Notes: generated by a model from the letters alone, not told the origin. A stretch of 32,772 bases of DNA from Phaeodactylibacter sp. (GCA_024102975.1 JAGFJD010000437.1:1-32772), one strand, 5' to 3'; numbered from the stretch's first letter, positions 23,736-32,493 are shown. Program-made: numbers and translations.

Positions 23736-24578
23736 TCATTTCTTCACCCATTGCCGGATAAAACGCCTGCCAGGCAGCACGATTTCCATCCAATAGGCCC
23801 CGCCGGGCAATGCTTTGACGTCCAGTAGGTATTCATTCTTATTGGGGTTCGCCATTAGGACGGCCTCGCCCATTTGGTTAAATATATTTACAGCCCGCAT
23901 GAATTCCCCTGTTTCCGTTTTCACCCAGGCAGACTCGTTTGCCGGGTTGGGAAAAATGAGCACCTCCTTTTCTTTGAATGGCTCTGTGCTGGAAGTGACA
24001 TTTTCGTACGTTATGTTATCGACGACGATCTCGGCGTAGCCGTCGTAACCGCCGTTGAATGGAGGCGTTCCGTAGTTGGGGTCGTATACACCTTTGGCCT
24101 GGATATGAAAAATCAATTGGGCGGCTGCTTCGGGCAGTACCGCTTCAATCTGGATAGTTTCCATTTCCCCGGTGAGTTGCTCGTCGATCCAGTGAGTAAG
24201 CTGGAAGCCGCCGCTGCCTCTGATTTCGATCTTAGCCTCGCCGGGCGGAACGATGCTGTCGTACCGCACTTCCATGCTCAGGCGGAAATGCCGGGAAGAA
24301 GGCATGAAAACAGTTTCGGCATACCCGGGAGCGCCGCCGACGCTGGAAGGGCTGGGCATGTTGTTTTTCACCAGCACGGCATATTGCCCCATACTGGGGT
24401 TGCTTACTTTTTCAACCGGGAAGAATTCGGGGCTTAAAAAGGGAGCGCTCCAACCTTCGGGCCTTTCAGCGCCGAAGCCCAGGCTTACCCATGCCTCAAA
24501 TCCCGGGTTGGGGATTTGCGCCAACAAAGAGAACGGAAGGAGAAGGAATGATAATAGAGTTGTTTTTATCTTTTTCAT
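23736..24578 (-). CDS. Secreted protein with T9SS type A sorting domain, 280 aa
   Basis: Residues 1-20 are a signal peptide (MKKIKTTLLSFLLLPFSLLAQ). Residues 22-185 form a beta-rich domain beginning PNPGFEAW, similar in appearance to carbohydrate-binding or PCMD-like jelly-roll domains that follow signal peptides in Bacteroidota. Residues 205-280 are a T9SS type A C-terminal sorting domain (VLIFPNPANESAWV ... LPGGAYWMEI ... RQWVKK). The protein should be exported by Sec, then secreted or surface-attached by the type IX system. No catalytic motif is visible. It lies downstream of a terminator and a long hairpin that separate it from the next two T9SS genes. Confidence 0.85.
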   Translation of the reverse strand: MKKIKTTLLSFLLLPFSLLAQIPNPGFEAWVSLGFGAERPEGWSAPFLSPEFFPVEKVSNPSMGQYAVLVKNNMPSPSSVGGAPGYAETVFMPSSRHFRLSMEVRYDSIVPPGEAKIEIRGSGGFQLTHWIDEQLTGEMETIQIEAVLPEAAAQLIFHIQAKGVYDPNYGTPPFNGGYDGYAEIVVDNITYENVTSSTEPFKEKEVLIFPNPANESAWVKTETGEFMRAVNIFNQMGEAVLMANPNKNEYLLDVKALPGGAYWMEIVLPGRRFIRQWVKK

Positions 24579-24601
24579 GACAAGCGTTTTTTAGCAATTG
24601 T

Positions 24602-24662
24602 ATAAAAAAGCCTCAACCTGCCGGGTTAAACCAAGCGGGATCACACCGCAAACCCGGCAGGT
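24602..24662 (-). terminator. Terminator for the minus-strand T9SS gene pair
   Basis: Arms 24616-24627 (ACCTGCCGGGTT) and 24651-24662 (AACCCGGCAGGT) are perfect 12-bp complements, with further GCGG/CCGC pairing in the loop. On the minus strand a T-run (24603-24608) follows the stem after a short gap, as expected for transcripts coming from the 317-aa gene. Confidence 0.65.
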
Positions 24663-24738
24663 AGATTGTTCAAAACAGCGGGGGTTTTGGAAAAAACTTC
24701 TCTGTATTTTTGAACGCCCTGCCTGACACGTTTTAAAG

Positions 24739-24841
24739 TTCAAGTGCAAGTATCAAGTTCAAGTGCAAAAACGGGGCCGCTCTGGTTTTAGCCTTGCGCT
24801 TGCGCTTGCACTTGCGCTTGATACTTGAATTTGCACTTGAA
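24739..24841. repeat. CAAGTGCAAGTATCAAG-type imperfect tandem and inverted repeats
   Basis: 24739-24768 is made of short units around TTCAAGTGCAA and AAGTATCAAG. 24794-24841 contains the same units as inverted, partly degenerate copies (CTTGCGCTTGC and so on), so the two halves can fold into a long hairpin. It lies in a minus-strand intergenic region with no coding potential. Confidence 0.7.
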
Positions 24842-24867
24842 GCGGCATTATTCCGCAGGGTTCAGCC

Positions 24868-25821
24868 TCATTGTTTTACTACCCGCCCCCAGTATCGCTT
24901 CCCGTCACTGCCCTGCAGCAAAAGCTGGTATATGCCCGCCGGCAGGCCGGTTAGCTCGACTTCGCTCGCTACGACTTCGCCCGCTACAACTCGCCGCTGC
25001 TCCCGCAGCAATGTGCCGGCAAGGCCAAAAAGCTGCCAATGTACAGCCTCAATCCCGTCCGGCAGGCTAAACCAGGCGGTGCCGCCCGTTGGGTTTGGGA
25101 AGAGGAAAACAGGCTCGGGGGCTTGCTCTTCACGGGAAGATGTAACCCAGTAACAAGGGGAATAATCATAGGGGCTAGCTGGTTTAAATCGCAGGCCGTA
25201 GATGGTTTGCAGGCCTAAGCCTTCTACTTGTTTTTCTATAATGATGCGCTGATCCAAAAAAATTTCGCCATTCATTAAGTGTTCCTCTGACAAGTCGAAA
25301 TAGGTATAGTTTTCTGCAGCCAGGCAGGCGTATTCCGGCGGTATATCGTCTGGCGATATAGGCCCGGCCAGGTCGTCCAGCCAATGGTTGAACAACACAG
25401 AGGCCCGGTAACAGGGCGGTTCCAAAAAAACAGTGCGATCCCACCATACCTTAACTGGCTGGTGTTTTGCCCAAACGTAAATAAAAATATTGAGGCCCGA
25501 ATAACAATTTCCTAAGGGGAACGGCCCGGTAGCCGGAGAGCCTCTGTTGATTATTTTTTTTGACAATTTATTCCTTAATAGAAAGTAACTTGTCCCTGCC
25601 CTGATTTCAAATATAGAGTCAAACGGCGATAAAAGCTCCTGTTCGCCAAAACCTGGATCTATGTCGTTAGTCGCAAGCGTGTCATACCCTACTACGACGG
25701 AATCCTGGTTGCCGACCGCATCCTCGAAGTACAAAGTGGTTTCAAAATGAGCCGTTTGCTGCGTCAGAGAGACTTGCCAAGTAGCAACCAGCAGGCAAAA
25801 AAGGGAAATTATCCGTATCAT
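24868..25821 (-). CDS. Secreted protein with T9SS type A sorting domain, 317 aa
   Basis: Residues 1-20 are a signal peptide (MIRIISLFCLLVATWQVSLT). The body to about residue 235 is not recognised; it is polar, rich in aromatic residues and has several Cys. Residues 240-317 are a T9SS type A domain (FLFPNPTGGTAWFSL ... LTGLPAGIYQLLL ... WGRVVKQ). The start lies only 3 bases after the stop of the metalloprotease gene, so the two form one transcription unit, and the product could be a partner or inhibitor of the protease. Confidence 0.85.
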   Translation of the reverse strand: MIRIISLFCLLVATWQVSLTQQTAHFETTLYFEDAVGNQDSVVVGYDTLATNDIDPGFGEQELLSPFDSIFEIRAGTSYFLLRNKLSKKIINRGSPATGPFPLGNCYSGLNIFIYVWAKHQPVKVWWDRTVFLEPPCYRASVLFNHWLDDLAGPISPDDIPPEYACLAAENYTYFDLSEEHLMNGEIFLDQRIIIEKQVEGLGLQTIYGLRFKPASPYDYSPCYWVTSSREEQAPEPVFLFPNPTGGTAWFSLPDGIEAVHWQLFGLAGTLLREQRRVVAGEVVASEVELTGLPAGIYQLLLQGSDGKRYWGRVVKQ

Positions 25822-25824
25822 GGC

Positions 25825-27480
25825 TCATTGTTTAACGACGGTTTCGGCAATGGTTTCCCCGTCCAGGCACAGGGCCAGGTAATGCGTGCCTGCCGGCACC
25901 TGGCTGGTAGAAAGGGACTTTTGGTAACTTCCCGGCGAAACCAGGTACTCGGAATGAGCCAGGACATCGGTGCCGCCGGCAGCCGGCACCAGCCAGATTT
26001 CCAGATGGCCGGCCTCTTCGGCGGTAAAGTCCACCTGCAACGTGCCGGAAAACGGGTTGGGGTATTTGCCCGTGATGGCAATCCGGTGGCCCGGGTCCTC
26101 CTCGTCGCATTCCACGGCTTCGAAAGTGAAAGTTAACGCCTCCTGCGCCTCGTCTCCGCAGTAATTTTCCATTTTCAGGACTGCCGTATAGGTTTCGCCG
26201 GGCTGAAAGCCGTGCGGATAACCGTAAGGCGGGCTGACTGCCCTGGAAATGCAAAACCGGTTGGCCGGCCCGCTCAGCAGGCCGGTGCTGTAGAGTAAGG
26301 CACCGGAGCTTTCATAAAAATCGACCTGGTAATAATCGTCGTGCATGCTTGCCGACAGGTGCAGGCAGTAGGAGCAGTCGTCCACGCTGCCTTCGTTGGG
26401 CAAAACGTGGATATTGGCCATCGGCGGCGGGCAATCGTCGGTAATCTCTTCGATGTAAGCGCAATAGGTATTTGTGCTCAGGTTCTCCAGGATTTGGGTG
26501 ATCTGGCCTTCGGTATAAGCGGCGCAGCATTCCGTATACCGGGAATAAGACATGATGTTGTTGTTGACGTAAAGCCAGCTGCAGCAGGGATAGGGCAAGC
26601 AAGGGGAAGGCATGTCGCACAGATCCGGGTAATCTTCCGTTCCGTTGCCGTCGTAATCCAGGGAGCGGTCGTAAACCACTTCGGGGTTGAGCAGGTTGTC
26701 AAAGCATTGCCGCCAGCGCCCTTCCCAGCCTACTCCCGGGAAGGGGAAAGTATCGGCCGTGTCGCCGTCGCAATTGTAATCATATTTAAACCTCACGCGG
26801 GGAGTGTCGCCTATGCCATCATCTTCAAAAGAATGCAACAAGCTTAACACATGCCCCATTTCATGGTTGAACACGCCAACGCCAAAATCTTCGGCGGTAA
26901 AAGCGTTGCCGGGTTGCCCGTTGGCGACGCCATTGGCATCGCCTGAAACATCCACAAAATAGGCGTTGTACTCCGTATTGATATTTTGGCCGAAGTTGCT
27001 TTGGAAAAAAGGGAAGTTAAACCCACTGGTATTTTGAGCCGTATCGCTACACCACACATACACCCCGGACAGCACATAACGGAAGGGGACGCATTGCTCC
27101 GGCTTTACGTCCTGCGGTTGGATACCCCAAAACGTATCCTGCACCCATTGCATTCTGTTGTTTTCCAGAGCGTCGTTTGCCCTTTTTATAATATCTTCGG
27201 CCAGCTCGTAAGCGTCGTCGCCGGGGATGTTTTGTATGCCCAGCGGGTCGAGCGTGCCTTCGCAGTTGTCGTCCAGGAAAAAATGCAGGTTTATCCGTAT
27301 CCAAACCTTGATGCAGCTTTCCTGTATGGCATCCACGTCAAAACAGAAGTTCGGCGCCGATTCCGGCGCGTAAGACGGCGTTTCCTCCGTGACGCCGCAA
27401 TCTCGTATCCCTTCGTACTGCCCGCTTTGCGCACGGGCGAAATGGCCAGTCAGGGCCAGGAAAGAACAGCTAAAAAACAA
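25825..27480 (-). CDS. Secreted metalloprotease, pappalysin-like (M43), T9SS cargo
   Basis: The body has the metzincin zinc motif H206-E207-M-G-H210-V-L-S-L-L-H216 and the Met-turn NNNIMSYSRY followed by an AAYTEGQITQI helix, as in M43 pappalysins. In the usual HExxHxxGxxH motif the Gly is Ser213 here. The C-terminus (about 475-551) is a T9SS type A sorting domain with PNPFSGTLQVDF. In this frame the first codons are TTG-encoded and give only the end of a signal peptide (FFSCSFLALTGHFARAQ). A better start (ATG at 27540-27542) lies in another frame and is joined by one extra base in a C8 tract. A true sequence with C9 would give a complete signal peptide. So either this copy is a natural phase-off or mutated allele, or the consensus is one base short. 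Coordinates here are the in-frame part. Confidence 0.85.
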   Translation of the reverse strand: MFFSCSFLALTGHFARAQSGQYEGIRDCGVTEETPSYAPESAPNFCFDVDAIQESCIKVWIRINLHFFLDDNCEGTLDPLGIQNIPGDDAYELAEDIIKRANDALENNRMQWVQDTFWGIQPQDVKPEQCVPFRYVLSGVYVWCSDTAQNTSGFNFPFFQSNFGQNINTEYNAYFVDVSGDANGVANGQPGNAFTAEDFGVGVFNHEMGHVLSLLHSFEDDGIGDTPRVRFKYDYNCDGDTADTFPFPGVGWEGRWRQCFDNLLNPEVVYDRSLDYDGNGTEDYPDLCDMPSPCLPYPCCSWLYVNNNIMSYSRYTECCAAYTEGQITQILENLSTNTYCAYIEEITDDCPPPMANIHVLPNEGSVDDCSYCLHLSASMHDDYYQVDFYESSGALLYSTGLLSGPANRFCISRAVSPPYGYPHGFQPGETYTAVLKMENYCGDEAQEALTFTFEAVECDEEDPGHRIAITGKYPNPFSGTLQVDFTAEEAGHLEIWLVPAAGGTDVLAHSEYLVSPGSYQKSLSTSQVPAGTHYLALCLDGETIAETVVKQ

Positions 27481-27542
27481 TTTAAAAATTTTTAGATGTG
27501 ATAGGGGGGGGCAAACCGTGTTAGAAAGTTTTTCTTCGTCAT
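27481..27542 (-). other. Out-of-frame start segment of the metalloprotease with a C8 tract
   Basis: On the minus strand the ATG at 27542 begins MTKKNFLTRFAPP and then reads out of frame to a stop. Adding one C to the eight-C tract (G8 on the + strand at 27504-27511) would continue the frame into the h-region and cleavage site of the metalloprotease signal peptide. The result is a typical lipid-free Sec signal sequence. Confidence 0.6.
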
Positions 27543-27796
27543 AGCGCTAGATTTAATGGTAAAAAACGAGTTTTTCTGTATTCGCCGACAGCGTATTTTA
27601 AATAAATTACAGCAATGCAAGAAGTTACGGCTGTGTAAGTTACAGCTATTATGCCATAATTCCAAGAGCGGCAATGTTAAAGCTTTTCAACGAAATCTAT
27701 CTAAAGGTGTATAATTTTGTATATGGCCAGGCCAACCAGAAGCTGCTTCGAACTGTTAAAAATTCTGAATATTCTGAGTCCTGAAAATCACCCATC

Positions 27797-28486
27797 ATGC
27801 CCACTGCCTCCATACCCAAATCCACCCTCGATTTCCTGAAAGCCCTGCGCGAAAACAACAACCGCGAATGGTTCACTGCCAACAAGGATCGGTACAAAAA
27901 AGAACACGCCTACATGGTTGAATTCGCGGAAACCCTGCTCGCCCGCATGGGGCAGCACGACCAGCTCGTGCCCATGACCGGCAAGCAGAGCCTCTTCCGC
28001 ATCTACCGGGACGTGCGTTTTTCCAAGGATAAATCCCCCTACAAAGCACACTTCAGCGGCACCATGAAGCGGGACACAAAATGGCTGCGCGGCGGCTACT
28101 ACTTCCACATCGAGCCGGGCGGCTCCTTCGTGGGCGGCGGCTTCTGGGGCCCCAACTCCAACGACCTCAAGCGCATCCGCCAGGAGCTGGCCGCCGACGC
28201 CGAACCGCTGCGGAAGATCATCGCCGCGCCCGAATTTGCCGAAACCTTTGGGGAATTGCAGGGCGAACAGCTCAAGACCGCCCCCCAGGGCTATTCCCAG
28301 GACCATCCCAACATCGACCTGCTCCGCTACAAACAGTTCCTGGTCTCCCAATCCTATACCGACAAGGAAGTAACTTCCCCCGACTTGCTGGACAAAATGG
28401 TGCTGGCCTTCCAGCGCATGCGCCCCTTCTTCGACTACATGAGCGAGGTGCTGACCACCGACGAAAACGGCGTGCCGATCGAGTAG
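27797..28486 (+). CDS. DUF2461 family protein, 229 aa
   Basis: Matches the DUF2461 (TIGR02453) family pattern: the N-terminal LDFLKALRENNNREWFTANKDRY block, the FRIYRDVRFSKDKSPYK(A/T)H block near residues 65-85 and the GGYYFHIEPGGSFVGGGFW block near 98-118. The family is widespread, its function unknown. No signal peptide or membrane segment. The gene stands alone between the T9SS cluster and the lipoprotein gene; the flanking spacers contain nothing I can support apart from a C/T-rich hairpin near 28708-28738. Confidence 0.93.
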   Translation: MPTASIPKSTLDFLKALRENNNREWFTANKDRYKKEHAYMVEFAETLLARMGQHDQLVPMTGKQSLFRIYRDVRFSKDKSPYKAHFSGTMKRDTKWLRGGYYFHIEPGGSFVGGGFWGPNSNDLKRIRQELAADAEPLRKIIAAPEFAETFGELQGEQLKTAPQGYSQDHPNIDLLRYKQFLVSQSYTDKEVTSPDLLDKMVLAFQRMRPFFDYMSEVLTTDENGVPIE

Positions 28487-28771
28487 TTTTTAAGCGCTGT
28501 TTCTTACCCGACCCTGTTTATGAGATTGCAAGACGGCCGCGCAAAAAATCCGGCCTTTCTTGCTATTTTCATACGGGATATCCGGCCCGAAAAGCAACAC
28601 CAGGCCCCGTTGATTGTCTTTAACCAGGAAGCATAACCTATACAGCCTGCTTCAGGCGCGAGTCCCCGGTTTCTGCCAATCAATCATCCGACTCCCTGTA
28701 TTTCCAACGACGCATCTCCTCTCTGTTGAGAGGGAGGGGTGAGCATTTTTTCTCTAACAAAACGAAAAAAA

Positions 28772-29131
28772 ATGAAGCAATTTTCTACGTTCGCCATAGC
28801 GCTCGGCATCTTGCTCCTGCCCGGATGCGGTGCCGGCGACGGGAATGCCGAACAGGCTGCCAAAGAAGCCTGCGATTGCATGCGGCCCCTGTCAGAATCC
28901 TACGAATCCTTCCGGAAAGCCCGGGAGAAAAACGACACCGAAGCGCTGCAGCAGTTTGTCGAGGAAATGGAAGCTGCGAATGAAGCGCTGAGTTCCTGCG
29001 CGGAAGGCATCGAAGAGCGCTTCGGCCCGCTGGAAGGGGAACGGGAAGACCGGGTCAAAGCCGCCATGCAGAGGATTTGCCCGGAAGTTATCGCCAGGCT
29101 CAATGAGGCGGAGAATGCCCTGGTGCAGTGA
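28772..29131 (+). CDS. Small lipoprotein, 119 aa
   Basis: The ATG at 28772 gives a lipoprotein signal peptide (residues 1-18) ending in a lipobox LLPGC with the lipidated C19. The mature part (20-119) is helical and acidic, with several Cys residues (CDCM near 33-36, SSC near 80, RIC near 103) and likely forms a helical bundle. An upstream in-frame GTG at 28739 is possible but the ATG start better fits a signal peptide. Function unknown. lspA, which processes lipoproteins, is 2.5 kb downstream, but the two are not co-transcribed. Confidence 0.8.
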   Translation: MKQFSTFAIALGILLLPGCGAGDGNAEQAAKEACDCMRPLSESYESFRKAREKNDTEALQQFVEEMEAANEALSSCAEGIEERFGPLEGEREDRVKAAMQRICPEVIARLNEAENALVQ

Positions 29132-29193
29132 TGAAAGGGTTGTTGCGGGATGTAAGGGAGGCTGCGGGAAAAAATGACAACCAGCTATCACTC

Positions 29194-29278
29194 TGTTGCC
29201 GGTTGTCCGTTGCCGGTTGTTTGTCCGGAGGCCCTGGGTTCCCAGGCCGACAACAAACAACAAACAACCAATAACCGG
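29194..29278. terminator. Imperfect inverted repeat between convergent genes
   Basis: GGTTGTTTGT-type units on the left (29200-29227) face ACAACAAACAACAAACAACC units on the right (29249-29269), with a perfect CCTGGG/CCCAGG stem at the tip (29232-29245). It lies between the lipoprotein gene and the DUF819 gene, which converge here. It could serve as a bidirectional terminator, although it lacks a T-run; it also resembles dispersed hairpin repeats. Confidence 0.4.
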
Positions 29279-29286
29279 TCCCACCC

Positions 29287-30684
29287 TTATCCCGCCGAAA
29301 CCGCCTGCATCAAAAAGGCACAGATCAGCGCGCCATAGGTACCCAGAGCATATCCCAGCACCGCCATCAATACGCCGACCGGCGCCAGCGCAGGGCTGAA
29401 AGCAGAGGCGACGATGGGCGCAGAGGCGGCGCCGCCGACATTGGCCTGGCTGCCTACCGCCACAAAAAAGAACGGCGCCCGGATCAGGAAGGCCGTAAAC
29501 AGCAGGATAGCGACATGTACCATCATCCAGACGATACCGATGGCGAAAAGGCCCAGGTTCTGCAGTACTTCGCCCAGGTTCATCTTCATGCCGATGGTAG
29601 CCACCAGGATATAGATGAATACACTTCCCCAGCGCGAAGCGCCAACGCCTTCCAGCTTGCGGGCGTTGGTGAAAGACAGGGCCAGGCCCAAAGTGGTGGC
29701 AATGACGATCAGCCAGAAAAAGTCGGACATCAGGGAACTGAGCCCGGCGGCGTCCAGCGATTCCTTATACCGCTCCATGAACGGCGTGATGATATCCGAC
29801 CCCCAATGGGAAAGCGAGACGCCGCCGAAAGCCACCGCCAGCAGGACGAAAGCATCCTTGGTGGTGGGAATGCGGGCGACGCTGGCCTGATAATCCTGAA
29901 CCTTGCGTTTGAGATCCTCGATGGCGGAGTTGTCGGCCTTCAGCTTAAGGTCCAGCCGGTTCGAAATGCTGGCGCCGTAGAGCAGGAAACCCATCCAGAT
30001 GTTGGCCACTACCACATCCACCACGATCATAGAGGCAAAAAGGTTGTCGCTGACATTAAAAATCTCCTTCATGGCCGTCTGGTTGGCGCCGCCGCCGATC
30101 CAGCTGCCCGCCACCGTTGACAACCCCCGCCACACCTCGTCCGGGCTGGCCTGCACCAGGCCGGGCGCCAGATAGTCGATGATCAGCAGGGCCACCGGGC
30201 CGCCCAGGATGATGCCGGTGGTGGCAGCGAAAAACATGATCAGCGCTTTGGGGCCGAGATTGAGGATGCCCTTGAAATCAATGCTAAGGCAAAGCAATAC
30301 CAGGCTGGCAGGCAGCAGGTAGCGGGAAGCCACAAAGTAGAGCTGTGACTTTACGATAAACGGCTTTAGGGCACCTTCCGGAAGCGTACTCGCCGCCAGG
30401 GCCCGCTTTATTTCTCCCCAGCCGGCAGTGTCGGAAAGGCCCGGCGCCACGCCATCCTGCAGGAACTCCCGCAATTTGCCCAGGTCGTACCACTGCGGGG
30501 CAATCAGCCCCAGCGGCCAGTGGAGCAGGGCCGGCAAAAAATAACACAACAAGAGGGGCGGCACATAAGTATAGAATTTCTGCCAACGGGGGTTCTTGCT
30601 CCCGGAAGTGACAAAAACCAGGGCCAGGACCACGATGAGCAGGCCCAGCACAATAGCGTCGTTTTTGAAAACAGGTTGTATCAT
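29287..30684 (-). CDS. DUF819 family membrane protein, 465 aa
   Basis: A hydrophobic protein with about ten to eleven membrane helices (the first around residues 9-27, 33-50 and 130-147) and a soluble charged loop near 245-275. It fits the DUF819 (YjcL-like) family: segments such as FFAATTGIILGGPVALLIIDYLAP, GGGANQTAMKEIF and VGSQANVGGAASAPIVASAF near the C-terminus are characteristic. Related proteins resemble secondary transporters of the sodium-dependent type with two inverted repeats. Substrate unknown. The start is divergent from the deaminase gene. Confidence 0.9.
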   Translation of the reverse strand: MIQPVFKNDAIVLGLLIVVLALVFVTSGSKNPRWQKFYTYVPPLLLCYFLPALLHWPLGLIAPQWYDLGKLREFLQDGVAPGLSDTAGWGEIKRALAASTLPEGALKPFIVKSQLYFVASRYLLPASLVLLCLSIDFKGILNLGPKALIMFFAATTGIILGGPVALLIIDYLAPGLVQASPDEVWRGLSTVAGSWIGGGANQTAMKEIFNVSDNLFASMIVVDVVVANIWMGFLLYGASISNRLDLKLKADNSAIEDLKRKVQDYQASVARIPTTKDAFVLLAVAFGGVSLSHWGSDIITPFMERYKESLDAAGLSSLMSDFFWLIVIATTLGLALSFTNARKLEGVGASRWGSVFIYILVATIGMKMNLGEVLQNLGLFAIGIVWMMVHVAILLFTAFLIRAPFFFVAVGSQANVGGAASAPIVASAFSPALAPVGVLMAVLGYALGTYGALICAFLMQAVSAG

Positions 30685-30777
30685 ATTCCGCCGGTTTGGG
30701 TTCGCATGGCGGTAAAGATACTCGACAGGAACGGGTTCGCAAAATATATTCTATTGTGCCAAACCAAAACAAAATTG

Positions 30778-30785
30778 CAACTTTG
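30778..30785 (+). promoter_or_regulatory. Possible promoter for the deaminase-lspA transcript
   Basis: CAACTTTG (30778-30785) differs from the Bacteroidota -7 consensus TAnnTTTG at one position, and a TTG lies about 21 bases upstream at 30754. It would give a leader of roughly 25 bases before the ATG at 30816. Confidence 0.4.
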
Positions 30786-30815
30786 TGGCTGAATACTGAT
30801 CAAACAACCGGCTTT

Positions 30816-31286
30816 ATGTCAGACGAAAAATTCATGGAGGAAGCCATCCGCCTGGCCATCGAGGGCGTCCGGGCCGGCCACGGCGGCCCCTTCGGCGCAG
30901 TGGTCGTCAAGGATGGCGAGATCATCGGCCGCGGCCAGAACCGGGTGTTGGCCGACAAAGACCCCACCGCCCACGCCGAAATGGTGGCCATCCGGGAGGC
31001 CTGCCGACAGCTCGGCCACTTCCAGCTCGACGACTGCGTGGTCTATGCTTCTTCCGAACCCTGCCCCATGTGCCTGGGCGCTTTATACTGGGCGCGCCCC
31101 CGGCGCATCGTCTTTGGCAGCGGCCGGGAAGACGCCGCCCGGATCAGTTTCGACGACGCCTTTATTTATGAAGAACTGGACCACCACCACAGCCAGCGCC
31201 ACATCCCCACCCAACAGATGATGCGCGAAAAAGCACTTGAAGCTTTTAAAATCTGGGAGAACAAGGAAGACAAAACCCGGTATTAA
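30816..31286 (+). CDS. guaD: Guanine deaminase-like cytidine-deaminase-fold protein
   Basis: Deaminates guanine to xanthine or a related base or nucleoside in the cytoplasm. The 156-residue length and the zinc-site motifs match the small bacterial GuaD type: H53-A-E55 (ligand and catalytic Glu) and P82-C83-P-M-C86 (two Cys ligands), with the C-terminal SFDDAFIYEEL segment typical of guanine deaminases. The ATG at 30816 is chosen because the longer reading frame upstream is repetitive and has no motif. The gene is followed by lspA after 23 bases and is probably co-transcribed with it. Substrate assignment is by similarity of motifs only; tRNA adenosine deaminase is less likely. Confidence 0.85.
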   Translation: MSDEKFMEEAIRLAIEGVRAGHGGPFGAVVVKDGEIIGRGQNRVLADKDPTAHAEMVAIREACRQLGHFQLDDCVVYASSEPCPMCLGALYWARPRRIVFGSGREDAARISFDDAFIYEELDHHHSQRHIPTQQMMREKALEAFKIWENKEDKTRY

Positions 31287-31309
31287 AAGGACATTTAAAA
31301 AATAGAGTC

Positions 31310-31825
31310 ATGAAAATAAACTGGCAGCGAATCGCCCTGGTCGCCGCAATCGTTGTGATGAATATAGGCTGTGACCAGGCCACCAAGGAACTGGCGCGGG
31401 ATCAACTCATGGCAGAAGGGCAACTGTCTTACCTGGGCGATTTCTTCCGGCTCTCCTATGTGGAAAACAAAGGCGCCTTCCTGAGCCTCGGCGCCGGCTT
31501 GTCCGGCCACCTGCGCTACTGGACGCTGCTCATCCTGCCCCTCGCCCTGCTGGTGGGGCTGCTGGCGTATACCCTGTTTTCCCAAAACGTCAACCGCCGG
31601 CAGGCCCTCGCCTTCAGCTTCATCATCGGCGGAGGCATCAGCAACGTCTATGACCGTATCCTCTACGGGCAGGTCGTCGATTTCATGAACATGGGCCTGG
31701 GCAGCCTGCGCACCGGCATTTTCAATTTCGCCGACGTGTCGATCATGGTGGGCCTGGGCATTATGCTGCCCATGATCTTCAAAAAGGAAAAAGAAGAAGA
31801 GAAAGAAAAAATTTCCGATGCATGA
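31310..31825 (+). CDS. lspA: Signal peptidase II (lipoprotein signal peptidase)
   Basis: Cleaves lipoprotein signal peptides in the inner membrane after lipidation. The 171-residue protein has four membrane helices and the family blocks VENKGAFLSLG (51-61), GGGISNVYDRILYGQVVDFMNM (107-128) and GIFNFADVSI (136-145). Conserved aspartates D115, D124 and D142 belong to the DR, VVD and NxAD motifs; the last two are the expected catalytic pair. The tail is rich in Lys/Glu. The stop overlaps the next start by four bases (ATGA), so translation is probably coupled. Confidence 0.95.
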   Translation: MKINWQRIALVAAIVVMNIGCDQATKELARDQLMAEGQLSYLGDFFRLSYVENKGAFLSLGAGLSGHLRYWTLLILPLALLVGLLAYTLFSQNVNRRQALAFSFIIGGGISNVYDRILYGQVVDFMNMGLGSLRTGIFNFADVSIMVGLGIMLPMIFKKEKEEEKEKISDA

Positions 31826-32493
31826 TACTTGAAGAATTGCGGCTCTTTACTTCCTCCCTGCCGGATCAATGGGCCTTCTATACCACCACGCTGGGCATGA
31901 AGGGGCAACGGGAAGACAGCCAATCTTTCTCCCTTCAGGCAGGCGCCACCCGCCTGGTATTTGCAGAACGGGAAGGACAGCCCTACTACCACTTCGCATT
32001 CAACATCCCTCCCTATCAGTATGAACAGGCCCTCGATTGGCTGAAACGACGGACGCCCATCCTGCGCGACGGCGATGCCGAGCTGATCGACTTCTCCAAC
32101 TGGAACGCCTATGCCATGTATTTCCACGACCCGGCCGGCAACATCGTCGAGTTCATCGCCCGGCGGGACCTGGAGCACCGGGGCGAAGCGCCCTTCTCCG
32201 CCTCCGCCATCCTCTCCGTCAGCGAAATAGGGCTGCCCGTGCGCAACGTGCGGGAAAGCTTCGAATTCCTCAACCAAAAGTCCGGCCTGCCGTTCTATTC
32301 CGGCAACTACGACAACTTCTGCGCCGCCGGCGATCCGCAGGGCCTGTTCATCATCGTCGACCCCCGCGATAAGGAGTGGTATCCCACCGAAATGGCGGCC
32401 CGCTCTTTTCCCCTAACGCTTACTTTCAGAGAACGGGAACAAAGTTATGTGCTCACATTGGAAAAGGAGCAATTGTGGGTGAGAAAAGCGTAG
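31822..32493 (+). CDS. VOC (glyoxalase/bleomycin-resistance) superfamily protein, 223 aa
   Basis: Starts in the ATGA overlap with lspA. Residues 2-135 show the typical VOC beta-alpha-beta-beta-beta unit: ELRLFTSSLPDQWAFYTTTLGM at the start, then YHFAFNIP, and the metal-binding-type YFHDPAGNIVEFIAR block near 110-125. A second half (140-223) resembles another, more degenerate unit with IGLPVRNVRESFEFLNQKSGLPF. So this is probably a two-module VOC protein. Substrate and enzymatic role are not determinable. Confidence 0.85.
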   Translation: MILEELRLFTSSLPDQWAFYTTTLGMKGQREDSQSFSLQAGATRLVFAEREGQPYYHFAFNIPPYQYEQALDWLKRRTPILRDGDAELIDFSNWNAYAMYFHDPAGNIVEFIARRDLEHRGEAPFSASAILSVSEIGLPVRNVRESFEFLNQKSGLPFYSGNYDNFCAAGDPQGLFIIVDPRDKEWYPTEMAARSFPLTLTFREREQSYVLTLEKEQLWVRKA

